From: Oscillatoriales cyanobacterium PMM_0008
GTDB lineage: Bacteria; Cyanobacteriota; Cyanobacteriia; Cyanobacteriales; Aerosakkonemataceae
DNA length: 41,830 nucleotides
Reading direction: 5' to 3'
Assembly: GCA_949128025.1 (NCBI GenBank)
Contig: CASBRD010000126.1
Coordinates: 1 to 41,830 of the forward strand
The position numbers and the translations under genes were made by a program. The notes below the pieces were generated by a model. That model made no database searches. It saw only the letters and a list, made by a program, of their open reading frames with translations, and had not been told where the DNA came from. Each line of letters begins with the position of its first letter. Position 1 is the stretch's first letter. Below, in pieces: positions 24,001-32,202 of the stretch.

Positions 24001-24573
24001 CGCCTGGTGACAATTTTGTTTAGCGATATTGTGGGATTTACTCAACTGTCGAATACGTTGCGAAGTCGTCGGGTGGCTGAGTTGTTGAATGAATATTTCG
24101 AGTTTATGACTAGGGCGGTGTTCGACAATGGCGGCACTGTGGATAAGTTTATGGGTGATGCGGTGCTGGCGATGTTTGGGGCCCCAGAGGAACTGACGCC
24201 CAATGAGCAGGTGAGAAGAGCGATCGCAACGGCACGGCAAATGCGTCAATATCTCGAAGAACTTAACCTGCGCTGGCAAGATCAGGGCATACCCCGCGTG
24301 CAGTTCCGTTGCGGCATCCACCAGGGAACTGCCGTTGTGGGTATGTTTGGCAGTGCGGAACGGGCAGATTACACAGCGATCGGCCCCACCGTCAATATTG
24401 CTTCCCGACTTCAACAAGTGGCAGAACCTGACTGCATCCTCGTTTCGGCGGCTGTGGCTGATTATCTTGATGAGTCGGAAATTACTAAAGGCGGTTCTCT
24501 ACAGCTCAAAGGTGTGGATGAAACGGTTCTCACCTTTGTGGTAGACCCGACAGGCAAAAAATCTGAAGGTTGA
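21073..24573 (+). CDS. cyaC: CyaC-like hybrid sensor kinase/adenylate cyclase
   Basis: The 1166-residue cytoplasmic protein combines, in order: receiver domain (phospho-Asp59 in VIISDQRMP), two GAF domains (about 150-325 and 340-530), histidine kinase (His548 in NISHEFRTPL; N-box NLLSNAMKFT, DTGIGI, GSGLGLAL), second receiver (Asp863 in VTDLMMP) and a class III nucleotide cyclase. In the cyclase, metal-binding Asp985 (LFSDIVGFT) and Asp1029 (FMGDAVLAM), Lys1025 and transition-state Asn1108/Arg1112 (VNIASRL) are present. Lys1025 favours ATP over GTP. The domain order is that of CyaC from Arthrospira and Anabaena, where phosphorylation controls cAMP output. GGCAGGAG precedes the ATG. GAF1-2 ligands are unknown; I do not see a conserved chromophore Cys. 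Confidence 0.92.
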   Translation: MKSPSMNKPKILVVDDEPDNLDLLYRTFYREYKVLRAESGPAALAILASERDIAVIISDQRMPLMSGTEFLSLTATQYPDIIRIILTGYTDVEDLVEAINSGKVFKYVTKPWDAEHLQAVVRQALDTHNVLKTRTQELCRTLRQESLLNTVTNTIRSRTDYRQILQTIVNTVGHMLEVDICILRPFQDNRMVDEWFIYQRVKVPSADMREVRREAEGDRIPLLAQTVWETHDVLVFDDVVTDERLQGDTPLEKERAIAYSTADIRSSLVVPLICQMELMAVLALHQCLEPRRWQDDEVQLVFMVADQAALALAQARAYERSLAMARREALINTITSAIRSSLDPQDIFAAITQQLGQVLKVDGCTLSLWTQSDEFVQCVGLYDKNFESLVWSAGTALGDETLGGQRPQTFSSAQNSTQNLSQLPQSVAPIAGNPVLQQLLSTIRPVVINDLEASPQMQGFDLPLRSSARALMVVPLLFEGKIIGSITLREATNPRHWQQVEIDLAQAVAAQAAIAVEHARLYQKTRQQTERLQELDKQKTEFFQNISHEFRTPLTLMMGPLESVVNHHEDLPYDQAVIALRNCRRLLRLVNQLLDLQRLDAKRMQASFRPCDLVTMVGQIIEAFRPYCEKKGLRLITELNSCPRVYLDPERFDKVLYNLLSNAMKFTETGGSIAVKVETAGDHIRIQVKDTGIGIRTEQIPHLFERFRQAEGSVNRSYEGSGLGLALVKELVELHGGQISVESIYQAGTTFTVWLQTGTFHLPLDQVLEVATQLQPNRAAVELADLELLAPVAESFELNSDSTTGNSRTPTQSKILVVDDNPDLRNYVSRILRASGFDVLMARDGAEGFGVAQANRPELIVTDLMMPMVSGLEMIRMIREQSDLKGTPIILLTAKVDEDTRIEGTELGADIYLAKPFNDRELLAAVRNLLVLKENERRVTDLNTYLTESVLKRFLPPAMVKKAAAGDLTLDLKPEPRLVTILFSDIVGFTQLSNTLRSRRVAELLNEYFEFMTRAVFDNGGTVDKFMGDAVLAMFGAPEELTPNEQVRRAIATARQMRQYLEELNLRWQDQGIPRVQFRCGIHQGTAVVGMFGSAERADYTAIGPTVNIASRLQQVAEPDCILVSAAVADYLDESEITKGGSLQLKGVDETVLTFVVDPTGKKSEG

Positions 24574-24669
24574 AGGAAAAAAAGTTTATCGGGTAGTTGC
24601 ATATTGGAAAATTTATGTTATTTTAGTTAAGGTGTCATCTGAGCCTGTTTGCTCAATGCGTCGTGGAAT

Positions 24670-24740
24670 GCGGGCGTAGTTTAGTGGTAAAACTTTAGCC
24701 TTCCAAGCTAATAATGCGGGTTCGATTCCCGCCGCCCGCT
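24670..24740 (+). tRNA. tRNA-Gly (anticodon UCC)
   Basis: Acceptor stem GCGGGCG pairs with CGCCCGC (24733-24739) with discriminator T. The anticodon stem TTAGC/GCTAA holds loop CTTCCAA, giving anticodon TCC at 24702-24704. The T-arm GCGGGTTCGATTCCCGC is canonical. CCA is not encoded. Confidence 0.97.
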
Positions 24741-24932
24741 TTCAGAGAAACCTAAATAATATTAATGGTTTCAGCTACCTAGCAAGTATAGCGTAGGTAA
24801 ATATTGGGTATAAATCATAGCTGTTTGGGTATGATTTTGGGTATTGGTTGGGTATGAACTTATCAGCTACCATACCCAATCAAAAAATCAGGGCAGACAC
24901 TTATGCCTACCCTCTTTCACACTAGGGACAAA

Positions 24933-24951
24933 CCGAGATAAATTATCTCGG
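24933..24951. terminator. Short palindromic hairpin, CCGAGATA/TATCTCGG
   Basis: Eight-base stem with a three-base loop, 37 bases from the 3' end of the minus-strand gene at 24988-25350. It may terminate that gene. No T-run follows on the minus strand. Confidence 0.45.
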
Positions 24952-24987
24952 TAGATTGTCGCAAAAGTAAGAAAACGCCCGATTTAC

Positions 24988-25350
24988 CTAGTCTTTGCCC
25001 TTAACTTTTTCCAGGCTGTTTCCGATAATCTGTTCCACCGATTCAACGCCCTTCGTATTTCCAGGCCGTTTCATCTTGTCAATGTCAGCGGTTCCTTGAA
25101 CTGCATTCAAACCCGGATTAGTTTTCTCAACTTGCTGTTTGAGATCGTAGGGATTGGACAAAACTGCTTCTTGTGATTTCTTCTCAATTTCTAACAGGTT
25201 TGCTTCGCCTTGGGTAGGACTACTGGTATTGGTGCTGGCGCTGTAAGCAGGTGTTGCGTAGGACATCAACAGCACAGCGCAGACAAAGGCAGTCAGCAGC
25301 AAACGAAATGGACGCAACAGAGCAGAAATGTTAAAACGAATAGAGCGCAT
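24988..25350 (-). CDS. Secreted low-temperature-induced-type protein
   Basis: A 120-residue protein with an N-terminal signal peptide (basic MRSIRFN, hydrophobic LLLTAFVCAVLLMSYA, cleavage near AYSA). The mature part is a charged helix-rich chain: SPTQGEANLLEIEKKSQEAV, LNAVQGTADIDKMKRPGN, GVESVEQIIGNSLEKVKG. This pattern matches small cyanobacterial proteins annotated as low-temperature-induced. The molecular role is not established. Long upstream intergenic DNA may carry its regulation. Confidence 0.7.
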   Translation of the reverse strand: MRSIRFNISALLRPFRLLLTAFVCAVLLMSYATPAYSASTNTSSPTQGEANLLEIEKKSQEAVLSNPYDLKQQVEKTNPGLNAVQGTADIDKMKRPGNTKGVESVEQIIGNSLEKVKGKD

Positions 25351-25767
25351 TGAAAGGTTCTCCTATTTATCGAAATTGGTAGCTATTGGTCGTTAATAGG
25401 CTAAACAAACGTTTATTTTCCACGACCTTCCTCTATTTGCTCAAATTTTTAACTTTGTTGCCTCTGTATCTGGATAGATCTGTATTGATTGCTTCAAAAG
25501 CATTTCTCATCTACCAAAAGGCATATCGGGTTGCTGGTTTAATCTCAATACTGCTCAGTTAAGCATATTTGTGACTCTGTAGGGGGAAGCAAACAGAGCA
25601 GAAAATCTTGGTATTAGGTGATAAATGGTCGCCCGGAAGGGCGAAGCACTTGCGTAATTATGTTATTGGGAATACCCAAAAATTTCGGCGCAAGTGCTTC
25701 GCCCCTACAGCCCATACCCAAAACCCAAAGTATTTTTCATCTACCAAAAGGTGTATAAGTTGCTGAC
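25351..25767. repeat. Intergenic repeats, including a GGGCGAAGCACTTGCG inverted repeat
   Basis: GGGCGAAGCACTTGCG (25639-25654) and its exact complement (25689-25704) enclose 34 bases, a known style of cyanobacterial dispersed repeat. A CATCTACCAAAAGG...TTGCTG segment occurs twice, near 25508-25550 and 25738-25780, flanking the inverted repeat. The second copy runs into the 3' end of the next gene. No gene is visible. Confidence 0.8.
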
Positions 25768-26061
25768 TCAATCTAGCGAGAAAAATTCAATACTGGGTAA
25801 GAGTGGGTCTCGAATAATGCCCACACCTGCAAAACCCCAACGCTGAAGTAGATTTTTCAGTTGTGTCCCAGGTACAGATTCTACCCCAAAGCGATCGACT
25901 ACATTTGCGCCGTGGGTGTTGAGATAGCTTAGCGCCTCGAAATCTTCGTTAAACAGCAGCAGATAACCAGAATTAGCTCCTTTAGAATCTCTGTCAGGAT
26001 GGGCAGCCAGATAGCGACCGTCAGCTTTAGAACGAACTAGGTAATAAATTTGGGAGAACAT
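25768..26061 (-). CDS. Small conserved hypothetical protein
   Basis: From ATG 26061 (MFSQIYYLVRSKADGRYLAA) the protein has 97 residues. I do not recognise a named domain. It appears compact and soluble: YLVRSKADGRYLAAHPD, SGYLLLFNEDFEALSYL, VDRFGVESVPGTQLKNLL, a pattern of short strands and helices. An ATG four codons upstream lies at the edge of a heptamer repeat and is less likely. Its 3' end overlaps a repeat copy. Confidence 0.65.
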   Translation of the reverse strand: MFSQIYYLVRSKADGRYLAAHPDRDSKGANSGYLLLFNEDFEALSYLNTHGANVVDRFGVESVPGTQLKNLLQRWGFAGVGIIRDPLLPSIEFFSLD

Positions 26062-26063
26062 AG

Positions 26064-26098
26064 CAAAAGTCAAAAGTCAAAAGTCAAAAGTCAAAAGT
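26064..26098. repeat. Heptamer tandem repeat (CAAAAGT)5
   Basis: Five perfect heptamers fill the gap between the permease stop and the start of the small hypothetical gene. The repeat abuts the start codon, so it occupies the usual position of a ribosome site. Confidence 0.95.
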
Positions 26099-26110
26099 CA
26101 TTTCTAGCCC

Positions 26111-27175
26111 TTAGTTAAGATTTTCCAGACGAATCCGGGGATCTACTGCCTTGAGCAGCAAATCTGCCAACAAGTTGCCTACAATCAGCATTACACCTCC
26201 CATCATCAGACTCGCCATTACCAGGTAAAGGTCTTGAGCCAACACCGCCTGCAAAATCAGACGTCCCAAACCAGGCCAGTTAAAGAAAAACTCGGAAATA
26301 AAGGCACCGCTCAACAAACTAGAAAACTCAAAACCCAATAAAGTAATCAAAGGGTTGACCGCATTGCGAAGAGCGTGAACATAAATCACCCTGTTTTCTG
26401 GCAAACCTTTAGCACGAGCCGTCTGGATGTAATCTTGGCGCAGAACGTCTAACAATTCTCCCCGCATAATTCGCTGCAAGCCAGCAAAGCTGGTAATACT
26501 CAGCGCTATAGTGGGTAAAATCATGTGCCAGCCAATATCCAAAGCTTGGCCCAACGGCGTTAGCTCCGCGTAATTAATGCTCGTCATTCCTCCGACTGGA
26601 AACAAAGGAGAAATGTTTTGCGCCAAGATTAGCAGCAGCAGGGCTGTGATAAAGCTGGGAAATCCTTGTCCGGTATAACTGAGCAACTGTAGGAAATAGT
26701 CAATGCGGCGATTTTGATTTACCGCCGCAACAATGCCCAAGGGAATTGCGATCGCCCATGTGACAATCAGGGAAGAAATTGCCAGCAGCAGAGTATTCGG
26801 AATTCGCTCCCACAACAAAGAAGCCACCGATCGCTGATAAACAAAACTCGTGCCAAAATCCCCTTGTGTGATAATCCGCCACAGCCATAGCATATATTGC
26901 TGTAGGCCCGATCGATCTAAACCAAACTGCCGCCTGAGTTCCTCAATCCGTTCCGGCGAAATCTTAGGATTCTGCCTCAGCGTATCTAAGTAATCGCCTG
27001 GAGCCAATTGAATAATCACAAACGAAAGTGCTGACGCCAGCAGCAGGGTCAACAGTGCCTGCAACAATCGCTTTGCCACATATACAAACGTCTCGCTGGT
27101 GACCAGGGCTTTAGGCCAATTCCCACCAGCCTCCAACGATCCGCGAAGAAAAGAATTTTTAGTAGAAGTCATCAA
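26111..27175 (-). CDS. Peptide/nickel-type ABC transporter permease (DppB/OppB family)
   Basis: The 354-residue inner-membrane protein has the family N-terminal pattern RLLQALLTLLLASALSFVII then QLAPGDYLDTLRQNP, several membrane segments and the cytoplasmic EAA loop QDYIQTARAKGLPENRVIYV followed by HALRNAVNPLI, which docks to the ATPase. DppB-like subunits pair with a DppC-like permease and import peptides or related solutes. Neither the partner permease, ATPase nor binding protein is in the window; orphan permeases of this type are common in cyanobacteria. The first two codons are both ATG. Confidence 0.9.
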   Translation of the reverse strand: MMTSTKNSFLRGSLEAGGNWPKALVTSETFVYVAKRLLQALLTLLLASALSFVIIQLAPGDYLDTLRQNPKISPERIEELRRQFGLDRSGLQQYMLWLWRIITQGDFGTSFVYQRSVASLLWERIPNTLLLAISSLIVTWAIAIPLGIVAAVNQNRRIDYFLQLLSYTGQGFPSFITALLLLILAQNISPLFPVGGMTSINYAELTPLGQALDIGWHMILPTIALSITSFAGLQRIMRGELLDVLRQDYIQTARAKGLPENRVIYVHALRNAVNPLITLLGFEFSSLLSGAFISEFFFNWPGLGRLILQAVLAQDLYLVMASLMMGGVMLIVGNLLADLLLKAVDPRIRLENLN

Positions 27176-27210
27176 AACATAGGCTCCATTTCGCCTACAG
27201 CAGTTTTATA

Positions 27211-27242
27211 TTTTAGATTTTGGAGTCATCCAAAATCTAAAA
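27211..27242. repeat. Hairpin-forming TTTTAGATTTTGGA repeat
   Basis: TTTTAGATTTTGGA (27211-27224) pairs exactly with its complement at 27229-27242. Related copies lie at about 28829-28881, 30187-30241, 34265-34320 and 39478-39535, always between genes, and one is read in frame near 3894-3925. They may act as terminators or RNA-stability hairpins. Confidence 0.85.
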
Positions 27243-27259
27243 CCATTGCGATCGGATAG

Positions 27260-27778
27260 CTAATACTCGATCAGCGTTACGATCGGCACATCCGGAAGAT
27301 GTCGGCGTCCGTCCAAATCCCGTAGTTCGATGATAAATCCAAAACCAACCAAATCGCAGCCTGCCTGCTGCACCAACTTTGCCGTGGCAGCTGCCGTTCC
27401 CCCAGTAGCAATCAGATCGTCCACAATTAAGATCCGACAGTCTGGCTGCAAAGCATCCTTATGTACCTCCAGCCGATCGGTGCCGTACTCTAGCTCATAC
27501 TCGATCGAGTGAACTTCACCGGGTAACTTCCCTGGCTTGCGGACAGGAATAAAGCCAGCGCCCAGCTGATAAGCTAAAGGCGCTCCCACAATAAACCCAC
27601 GCGACTCCATTCCCACCACATAATCCACCGCCGGGAAGGTGTCCTTGCACTTTTGGGTAAAAGAGTCGATCGTATACCTGAGCCCATCGCGATCGCGCAG
27701 GAGAGTGGTAATGTCCCGAAATAGGATTCCCGGCTTGGGAAAATCTGGAATGTTGCGGATTAGAGACTTTAAATCCAT
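27260..27778 (-). CDS. apt: Adenine phosphoribosyltransferase
   Basis: The 172-residue enzyme salvages adenine to AMP using PRPP. It has the family N-terminal motif [15 protein letters not shown] (10-24), [17 protein letters not shown] (54-70) and the PRPP-binding motif [17 protein letters not shown] (115-131). Length is normal for bacterial Apt. It is cytoplasmic. It is co-directional with the upstream-lying permease gene but separated by a hairpin repeat, so co-transcription is doubtful. Confidence 0.95.
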   Translation of the reverse strand: MDLKSLIRNIPDFPKPGILFRDITTLLRDRDGLRYTIDSFTQKCKDTFPAVDYVVGMESRGFIVGAPLAYQLGAGFIPVRKPGKLPGEVHSIEYELEYGTDRLEVHKDALQPDCRILIVDDLIATGGTAAATAKLVQQAGCDLVGFGFIIELRDLDGRRHLPDVPIVTLIEY

Positions 27779-28188
27779 AGATTTTTAATCGAAAATTGCG
27801 TTTAGGACAGGCATCGAAAAGCAAAACGACCAATGAAGAAAGATGAAACTTGCCCAGTCTGTAGGGGGCTCTCGCATTTGGTCAAACATCGTAGGAGGAC
27901 GCCGAAAGATTGTCCCCTAGTCCCGTCCACCATTCCCGTCCACCATTCCCGTCCACGTCCACCATTCCCCTTCACTTAGATCGCCCTGCAATATAGATGC
28001 CTCAGAAATCGTACACTAGAGAGTTGCACTGGTTGATATAAATGCCTACATTCAAAATCAAGCTCGGTTCTTCAACAGGTAGGGTAGAGATATGGCACAA
28101 AGACCGAGACTAAAAGTCAGAAGTCAGTGATGCGATCGGTTTTGGATTGCTTTTGCAACAGTCTGCTTTACCTACCCAGCCAGTCGAA
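27779..28188. other. Intergenic region with a short tandem repeat
   Basis: A 13-bp unit (CATTCCCGTCCAC) is repeated near 27922-27968. A 48-codon plus-strand frame (27833-27979) begins MKKDETCPVCRG but runs into the tandem repeat and is not convincing. Promoters for apt and the DUF3038 gene should lie here; I see no clear operator. Confidence 0.5.
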
Positions 28189-28815
28189 ATGAAAGTCTCC
28201 GCTAACGTAATGTATTTAGATAGTCCACCAGCCCAATCCATTCCCGTCATTTTGGACAGCCTACCCGTTCCAGCTATTTTTGAGGATCGGGAAATGCCGC
28301 GCCGCGCCAGGCTGCAAATTGACCTGATTCTACTTGCAATTGAAGCCTTGGATCTCAGCGGCTCCGAAGCCATACTGACCACCGCTTCCGAACTAGAACT
28401 ACAAGATATTATTAAAAATCGAGTCAACCTATGGCGGCTTCGCAGTGCGAATCCCCTGCGACGCTACAGCCAGCGCCGTTCTCTGAGTGTTGTGGAGGCC
28501 AAAGCTTTGGTGGTGATTGCCTCCTACCTGGCCCGACGCATGACGGTTCTGATCCGGCAATTGCTGCTGGCTTATCAACAACTGAGCGAGAAGCAACTGT
28601 CGATGGAACATCATTTTCGCCTTTCTGACTACCTCGATCGCTTCCGCAAACACTTCCGCAGCCGGATGAACCCCCGACGATCTGGGGTGATCGCTTACAA
28701 CTCTGACGAAAAATTAAACGATCTCGCAATTTCACTGTTGGGAGAGTTGCTATTTTGTACCGGCACTGCTGGAATGCAGCGGTTTTGGAGCAGTCTGTTT
28801 GACGGCGAAATTTAA
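28189..28815 (+). CDS. DUF3038 protein
   Basis: The core (PRRARLQIDLILLAIEALDL, SGSEAILTTASELELQDI, NRVNLWRLRSANPLR, LSVVEAKALVVIASYLARR) is the cyanobacterial DUF3038 pattern. Function is unknown. ATG 28189 gives 208 residues; TTG 28147 would add 14. The protein is mainly helical, basic in the middle and without membrane segment. It sits immediately upstream of a DUF4335 gene on the same strand, a recurring neighbour pair in cyanobacteria, which suggests a shared but undefined process. Confidence 0.85.
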   Translation: MKVSANVMYLDSPPAQSIPVILDSLPVPAIFEDREMPRRARLQIDLILLAIEALDLSGSEAILTTASELELQDIIKNRVNLWRLRSANPLRRYSQRRSLSVVEAKALVVIASYLARRMTVLIRQLLLAYQQLSEKQLSMEHHFRLSDYLDRFRKHFRSRMNPRRSGVIAYNSDEKLNDLAISLLGELLFCTGTAGMQRFWSSLFDGEI

Positions 28816-28828
28816 TCGGTCGCTGGGG

Positions 28829-28881
28829 AATTTCAGATTTTAGATTTTAGATTTAAAATTTTAAATCTGAAATCTGAAATT
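28829..28881. repeat. AATTTCAGATTTTAGA hairpin repeat
   Basis: The left half (AATTTCAGATTTTAGATT...) is followed by an inverted version (...AATCTGAAATCTGAAATT). It lies between the DUF3038 and DUF4335 genes. A very similar unit follows the DUF4335 gene at 30187-30241. Confidence 0.8.
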
Positions 28882-28912
28882 GTAAATGACAACTAACAAC
28901 TAACGACTCAAA

Positions 28913-30166
28913 ATGACTATACAACGCCAGTACAGTCTGCCCAATTGCACTCTGCTCTTGGAAGGATTGAATGATGCAACCACTGGTAGCGGCCAATTAG
29001 AGGTGCGCCCGGTCATGTCGATTTTGGTGAATGCAGAGTGTCACTTGGCAGGTTCTGCGCCACCACTCACCGGCGGACGAGAATTTTTTGATAGTTTGGT
29101 GACGGCTGTGAGCCGTTATGCCCAGGAGTTTTTAAGTGGTGTACATCATCCTTATGATACCCAGGAGCCGCCGTTGGTGCAGTTACGACGAATCAATCGG
29201 AATTTACATCGATTGATTGTGCAACGCCGGGGGGATGTTCATCTGGCATCTAACGGCTTGATGGGTAAGACAGGATCGACGGCACCAGTTGAGATTGATA
29301 TAACGACGGTGCAGCTGTTCGATTTGGTGGAGGCGGTGGATCAGTTTTTTGCCGACTCTCAAACTTTGCCGGGATTGTCGCTGCAAATGACTCCTGTAGA
29401 ACGGCGATATGCTCATGCTGACCAACCAGTCCTTAAGCGGGCTGCACCTGCTGCTATAGGGGTGTCGAGTTTGGCTGTGGCTGCGATCGCTCTTTTCTTC
29501 GTCCCCATTCCGGAAGTGCAGAGACCCAAAGAACCTCTGCCGCAAGCAAACTCTAACTCGCTTTCTACTACTTCCGGTGCAGAAGGACAAGTTACAACTG
29601 GTTCCGGGCCGATCGGGCCAGATCCCCTGGGCTCGGAAACGCCTTCAGCTTCCCCCGTCGCGGAAACTGCAACGCCTTCACCCCTAGCATCGGAAACAGC
29701 AACGCCTTCACCTCTTACATCGGAAACTGCAACGCCTTCACCTCTTGCATCGGAAACTGCAACGCCTTCACCTCTTGCATCGGAAACTGCAACGCCTTCA
29801 CCTTCAGAATTATCCACAGCGCCGACAACAGCGACCGTGGGATCGGAAATTACTGACAATAACACGCTCAGAGATTTGAACGGAAAACTCCAGCAGCAAA
29901 TTCTGCAAAACAAGGAAGAAAAGTTAAAGTTTCCACGACCGTTGCTTTACCGTGTGGCTATGCGTCCAGACGGAACAATAGTAGACTATGAAGCACGCAA
30001 CCAACCAGCTAGGGACTACGAAAATCAAACCCCCTTACCTAAACTAAAATCTACTAGCACTCCAACTTCATCAGCTACTGGTAGTGAAGCACCTCTTGCT
30101 TACTTCAAAGTAGTGTTTACCCTTAGAGGTGTTCCGCAAGTCAGCCCTTGGCGAGGCTATCGTTAA
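28913..30166 (+). CDS. DUF4335 protein with membrane anchor and Thr/Pro-rich repeat
   Basis: The N-terminal 170 residues (RQYSLPNCTLLLEGL, RPVMSILVNAECHLAG, GGREFFDSLVTAVSRYAQEF) are the DUF4335 domain. One membrane segment follows (AAIGVSSLAVAAIALFFVPI, about 180-199). An extended linker contains about five tandem decapeptides of the form SETATPSPLA, encoded by a 30-bp repeat. The C-terminal domain (FPRPLLYRVAMRPDGTIVDY, ...AYFKVVFTLRGVPQVSPW) is beta-rich and probably outside. Function is unknown. Pairing with DUF3038 is typical. Confidence 0.85.
   Translation: MTIQRQYSLPNCTLLLEGLNDATTGSGQLEVRPVMSILVNAECHLAGSAPPLTGGREFFDSLVTAVSRYAQEFLSGVHHPYDTQEPPLVQLRRINRNLHRLIVQRRGDVHLASNGLMGKTGSTAPVEIDITTVQLFDLVEAVDQFFADSQTLPGLSLQMTPVERRYAHADQPVLKRAAPAAIGVSSLAVAAIALFFVPIPEVQRPKEPLPQANSNSLSTTSGAEGQVTTGSGPIGPDPLGSETPSASPVAETATPSPLASETATPSPLTSETATPSPLASETATPSPLASETATPSPSELSTAPTTATVGSEITDNNTLRDLNGKLQQQILQNKEEKLKFPRPLLYRVAMRPDGTIVDYEARNQPARDYENQTPLPKLKSTSTPTSSATGSEAPLAYFKVVFTLRGVPQVSPWRGYR
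29661..29805. repeat. 30-bp tandem repeat in the DUF4335 gene
   Basis: Nearly five copies of a 30-bp unit with few mismatches encode the decapeptide repeat. The two central copies are identical, implying recent expansion and likely length variation between strains. Confidence 0.95.
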
Positions 30167-30253
30167 ATTTCGGGGATTGGGGAGAATTTCAGATTTTAGA
30201 TTTTAGATTTAAATTAGATCTGCAATCTGCAATTTAAAATTCCCCATGTCCGC

Positions 30254-31996
30254 TCAATTCACCTTAAAACGAGATATTTCTTGGCGTAAGACTTGTGCAG
30301 CCTCGTTCAATTGCGAGATCGCACGGTTAATTTCACGCAGAGAATCCGCCGTTTGCGACGAAGCTTCGCTTAACTGAACCATCGCCTCCTTGATTTGCTC
30401 AGCCCCCTGCACTTGAGCATCCATACCCTGATTTACCACTTGAAAGCGCGGTGTCAGACTCTGCACTTGCTGAATAATTGACCCTAGTTGCACGCTGATA
30501 TTGCCAACATCTTCAACGCACTCATACACTTCTTTTGTAAATTTATCCATTTCCATCACACCCGTGGAAACCGCAGCCTGCATTTCTTTTACCATGTTTT
30601 CGATATCTAAAGTTGCCACTGCTGTCTGATCTGCTAAGCGGCGGATTTCTCTGGCTACTACAGCAAAACCCGTCCCATACTCTCCCGCTTTTTCCGCTTC
30701 TATAGCGGCGTTGAGAGAAAGCAAATTTGTCTGGTCTGCGACCTTAGTAATGGTAGTGACAACGCTATTAATGTTATTGGCTTTTTCGGTAATTATTCCC
30801 AGTTTTGTAGATATAGAATTGGTGGAATTAGCTAAATTACGCATGGTGTTTTCCATGCGAATCAAATCTTTTTGACCGCCGCCAGCAGATGTGGCGGTTG
30901 CTTGCGATAGTTCCGCAACTCGATCCATTGTCTGTACCAGTTCTTTAGAGGTGGCAGAAATCTCGTTTGTTGTGGCTAAAACTTCGTTTGCGGAAGCGGC
31001 TTGTTCTGTGACTGTTGCTTCTAATTGTTTGCCAGAAGCGGCGATTTGAGTGGTAGAAGTAGTGATCTGAATACCAGACTGCTGCACCAGACGAATTAAT
31101 GAATTCAGGTTTAGACTCATCTGACGGAAGGCGGCAAGTAATTTTCCGATCTCATCCATTTTTTCGGTTACTTGGACTTGAGCGGTAAGATCCCCCGCTG
31201 AAATTTTTTCTGCTATTGTTACAACTCCAGCAATCTTTGCCCCCAATGGTTTCGCAATTGTGTTGCTAAAGTAAATACCAAAAATTACAGCAATCAGGGA
31301 GCCCATCGTCATACCTACAATCACCAAGAACTTGCTTTGAGCTATATTCTGCTGGCCATCCTTATAAGCTTTGGCAGCCGCATCTTCGTTGATCTTGATA
31401 TCTTGGAGAAGCGATGCTGTCGCCGCCTCAAACGAGGGTCGATTAGCCTGGGCTTTTTCAGAGATTTTATTAAAAGCATCAGCTGCTGCTTTTGCTGCTG
31501 CAAATTGTGGGCTATTCGCCTGCCCATTGCTGAGCAGGTCAAGCTGTACTTGCCGGGGTTTGAGAATACCCAGGCTCTCGAATTGTTGATTAAGTTGCAG
31601 TAATTCTTGATGATTTGTCTTCCACTTATCCCAGTTTACGAGCAGTTGTTTGTATACTCTGTCTTCTTCTTCACTACGAGGAGTGGTTTCATATTGTTTG
31701 AATCCCTCGTTTATTTGTTGCCAAGCTGAATTTATTCTCGCTAATTCCTTCTGCCTTGCATCTGCGGAAAGTGATGAATCTAGCAAGGCTCGTTCTGATG
31801 ATTCAATTTGGGTTTGCCCTTCATTAATTTTCCACAATCCCTGCACGCTTGGTAGGCTATTCGTAGTCACCGTGGTAAGCATTGTGCCTAAACTAGAAGT
31901 AGAAAACCAGCCTACCATACCCACAATTAATACGATTGAACCTATCAAGACAAACGCGCTTATTATTCTGCTTTGCAGACTTTGATTCTTGAACAT
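30254..31996 (-). CDS. Methyl-accepting chemotaxis protein
   Basis: The 580-residue receptor has an N-terminal membrane helix (IISAFVLIGSIVLIVGMVGW), a four-helix-bundle type sensor region (about 35-215), a second membrane helix (FLVIVGMTMGSLIAVIFGIY), a HAMP linker (KPLGAKIAGVVTIAEKISAG, MDEIGKLLAAFRQM) and a signalling domain with the CheA/CheW contact tip VADQTNLLSLNAAIEAEKAG, EYGTGFAVVAREIRRLADQT. It would signal to a chemotaxis/phototaxis phosphorelay controlling pili-based motility. No che genes are adjacent. The ligand is unknown. Confidence 0.93.
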   Translation of the reverse strand: MFKNQSLQSRIISAFVLIGSIVLIVGMVGWFSTSSLGTMLTTVTTNSLPSVQGLWKINEGQTQIESSERALLDSSLSADARQKELARINSAWQQINEGFKQYETTPRSEEEDRVYKQLLVNWDKWKTNHQELLQLNQQFESLGILKPRQVQLDLLSNGQANSPQFAAAKAAADAFNKISEKAQANRPSFEAATASLLQDIKINEDAAAKAYKDGQQNIAQSKFLVIVGMTMGSLIAVIFGIYFSNTIAKPLGAKIAGVVTIAEKISAGDLTAQVQVTEKMDEIGKLLAAFRQMSLNLNSLIRLVQQSGIQITTSTTQIAASGKQLEATVTEQAASANEVLATTNEISATSKELVQTMDRVAELSQATATSAGGGQKDLIRMENTMRNLANSTNSISTKLGIITEKANNINSVVTTITKVADQTNLLSLNAAIEAEKAGEYGTGFAVVAREIRRLADQTAVATLDIENMVKEMQAAVSTGVMEMDKFTKEVYECVEDVGNISVQLGSIIQQVQSLTPRFQVVNQGMDAQVQGAEQIKEAMVQLSEASSQTADSLREINRAISQLNEAAQVLRQEISRFKVN

Positions 31997-32202
31997 AAGT
32001 TGGCCTTTGGTTGGTTGTCTATTGTTAGTTGTCTTTTACGTAGAGCTTAGGTTCTTCCGTTCCTGGTATACTAAATTACTAGGCAGGCATACTGGCCAAG
32101 AGTTTAACTTAAAAAGTTGCGCTTAAACTGAAAGCCTTGCTAAGTAATGCTTTTGAGATAAACTTTTAACTTTTAGCATCCTAAAAACCATTTTTCGTCT
32201 TC

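Noticed and set aside
27833-27979. 48-codon plus-strand frame starting MKKDETCPVCRG
   Set aside because: It has one CxxC but then runs into a tandem repeat, with no clear ribosome site or homology I can recall.
29661-29805. Regular 30-bp repeats that might suggest a CRISPR array
   Set aside because: The repeats are contiguous without spacers and encode an in-frame decapeptide in the DUF4335 gene.
29413-29913. 166-codon minus-strand open frame opposite the DUF4335 gene
   Set aside because: It is a shadow of the tandem repeat on the other strand; its repeated GEGVAVSDA text is simply the reverse reading.
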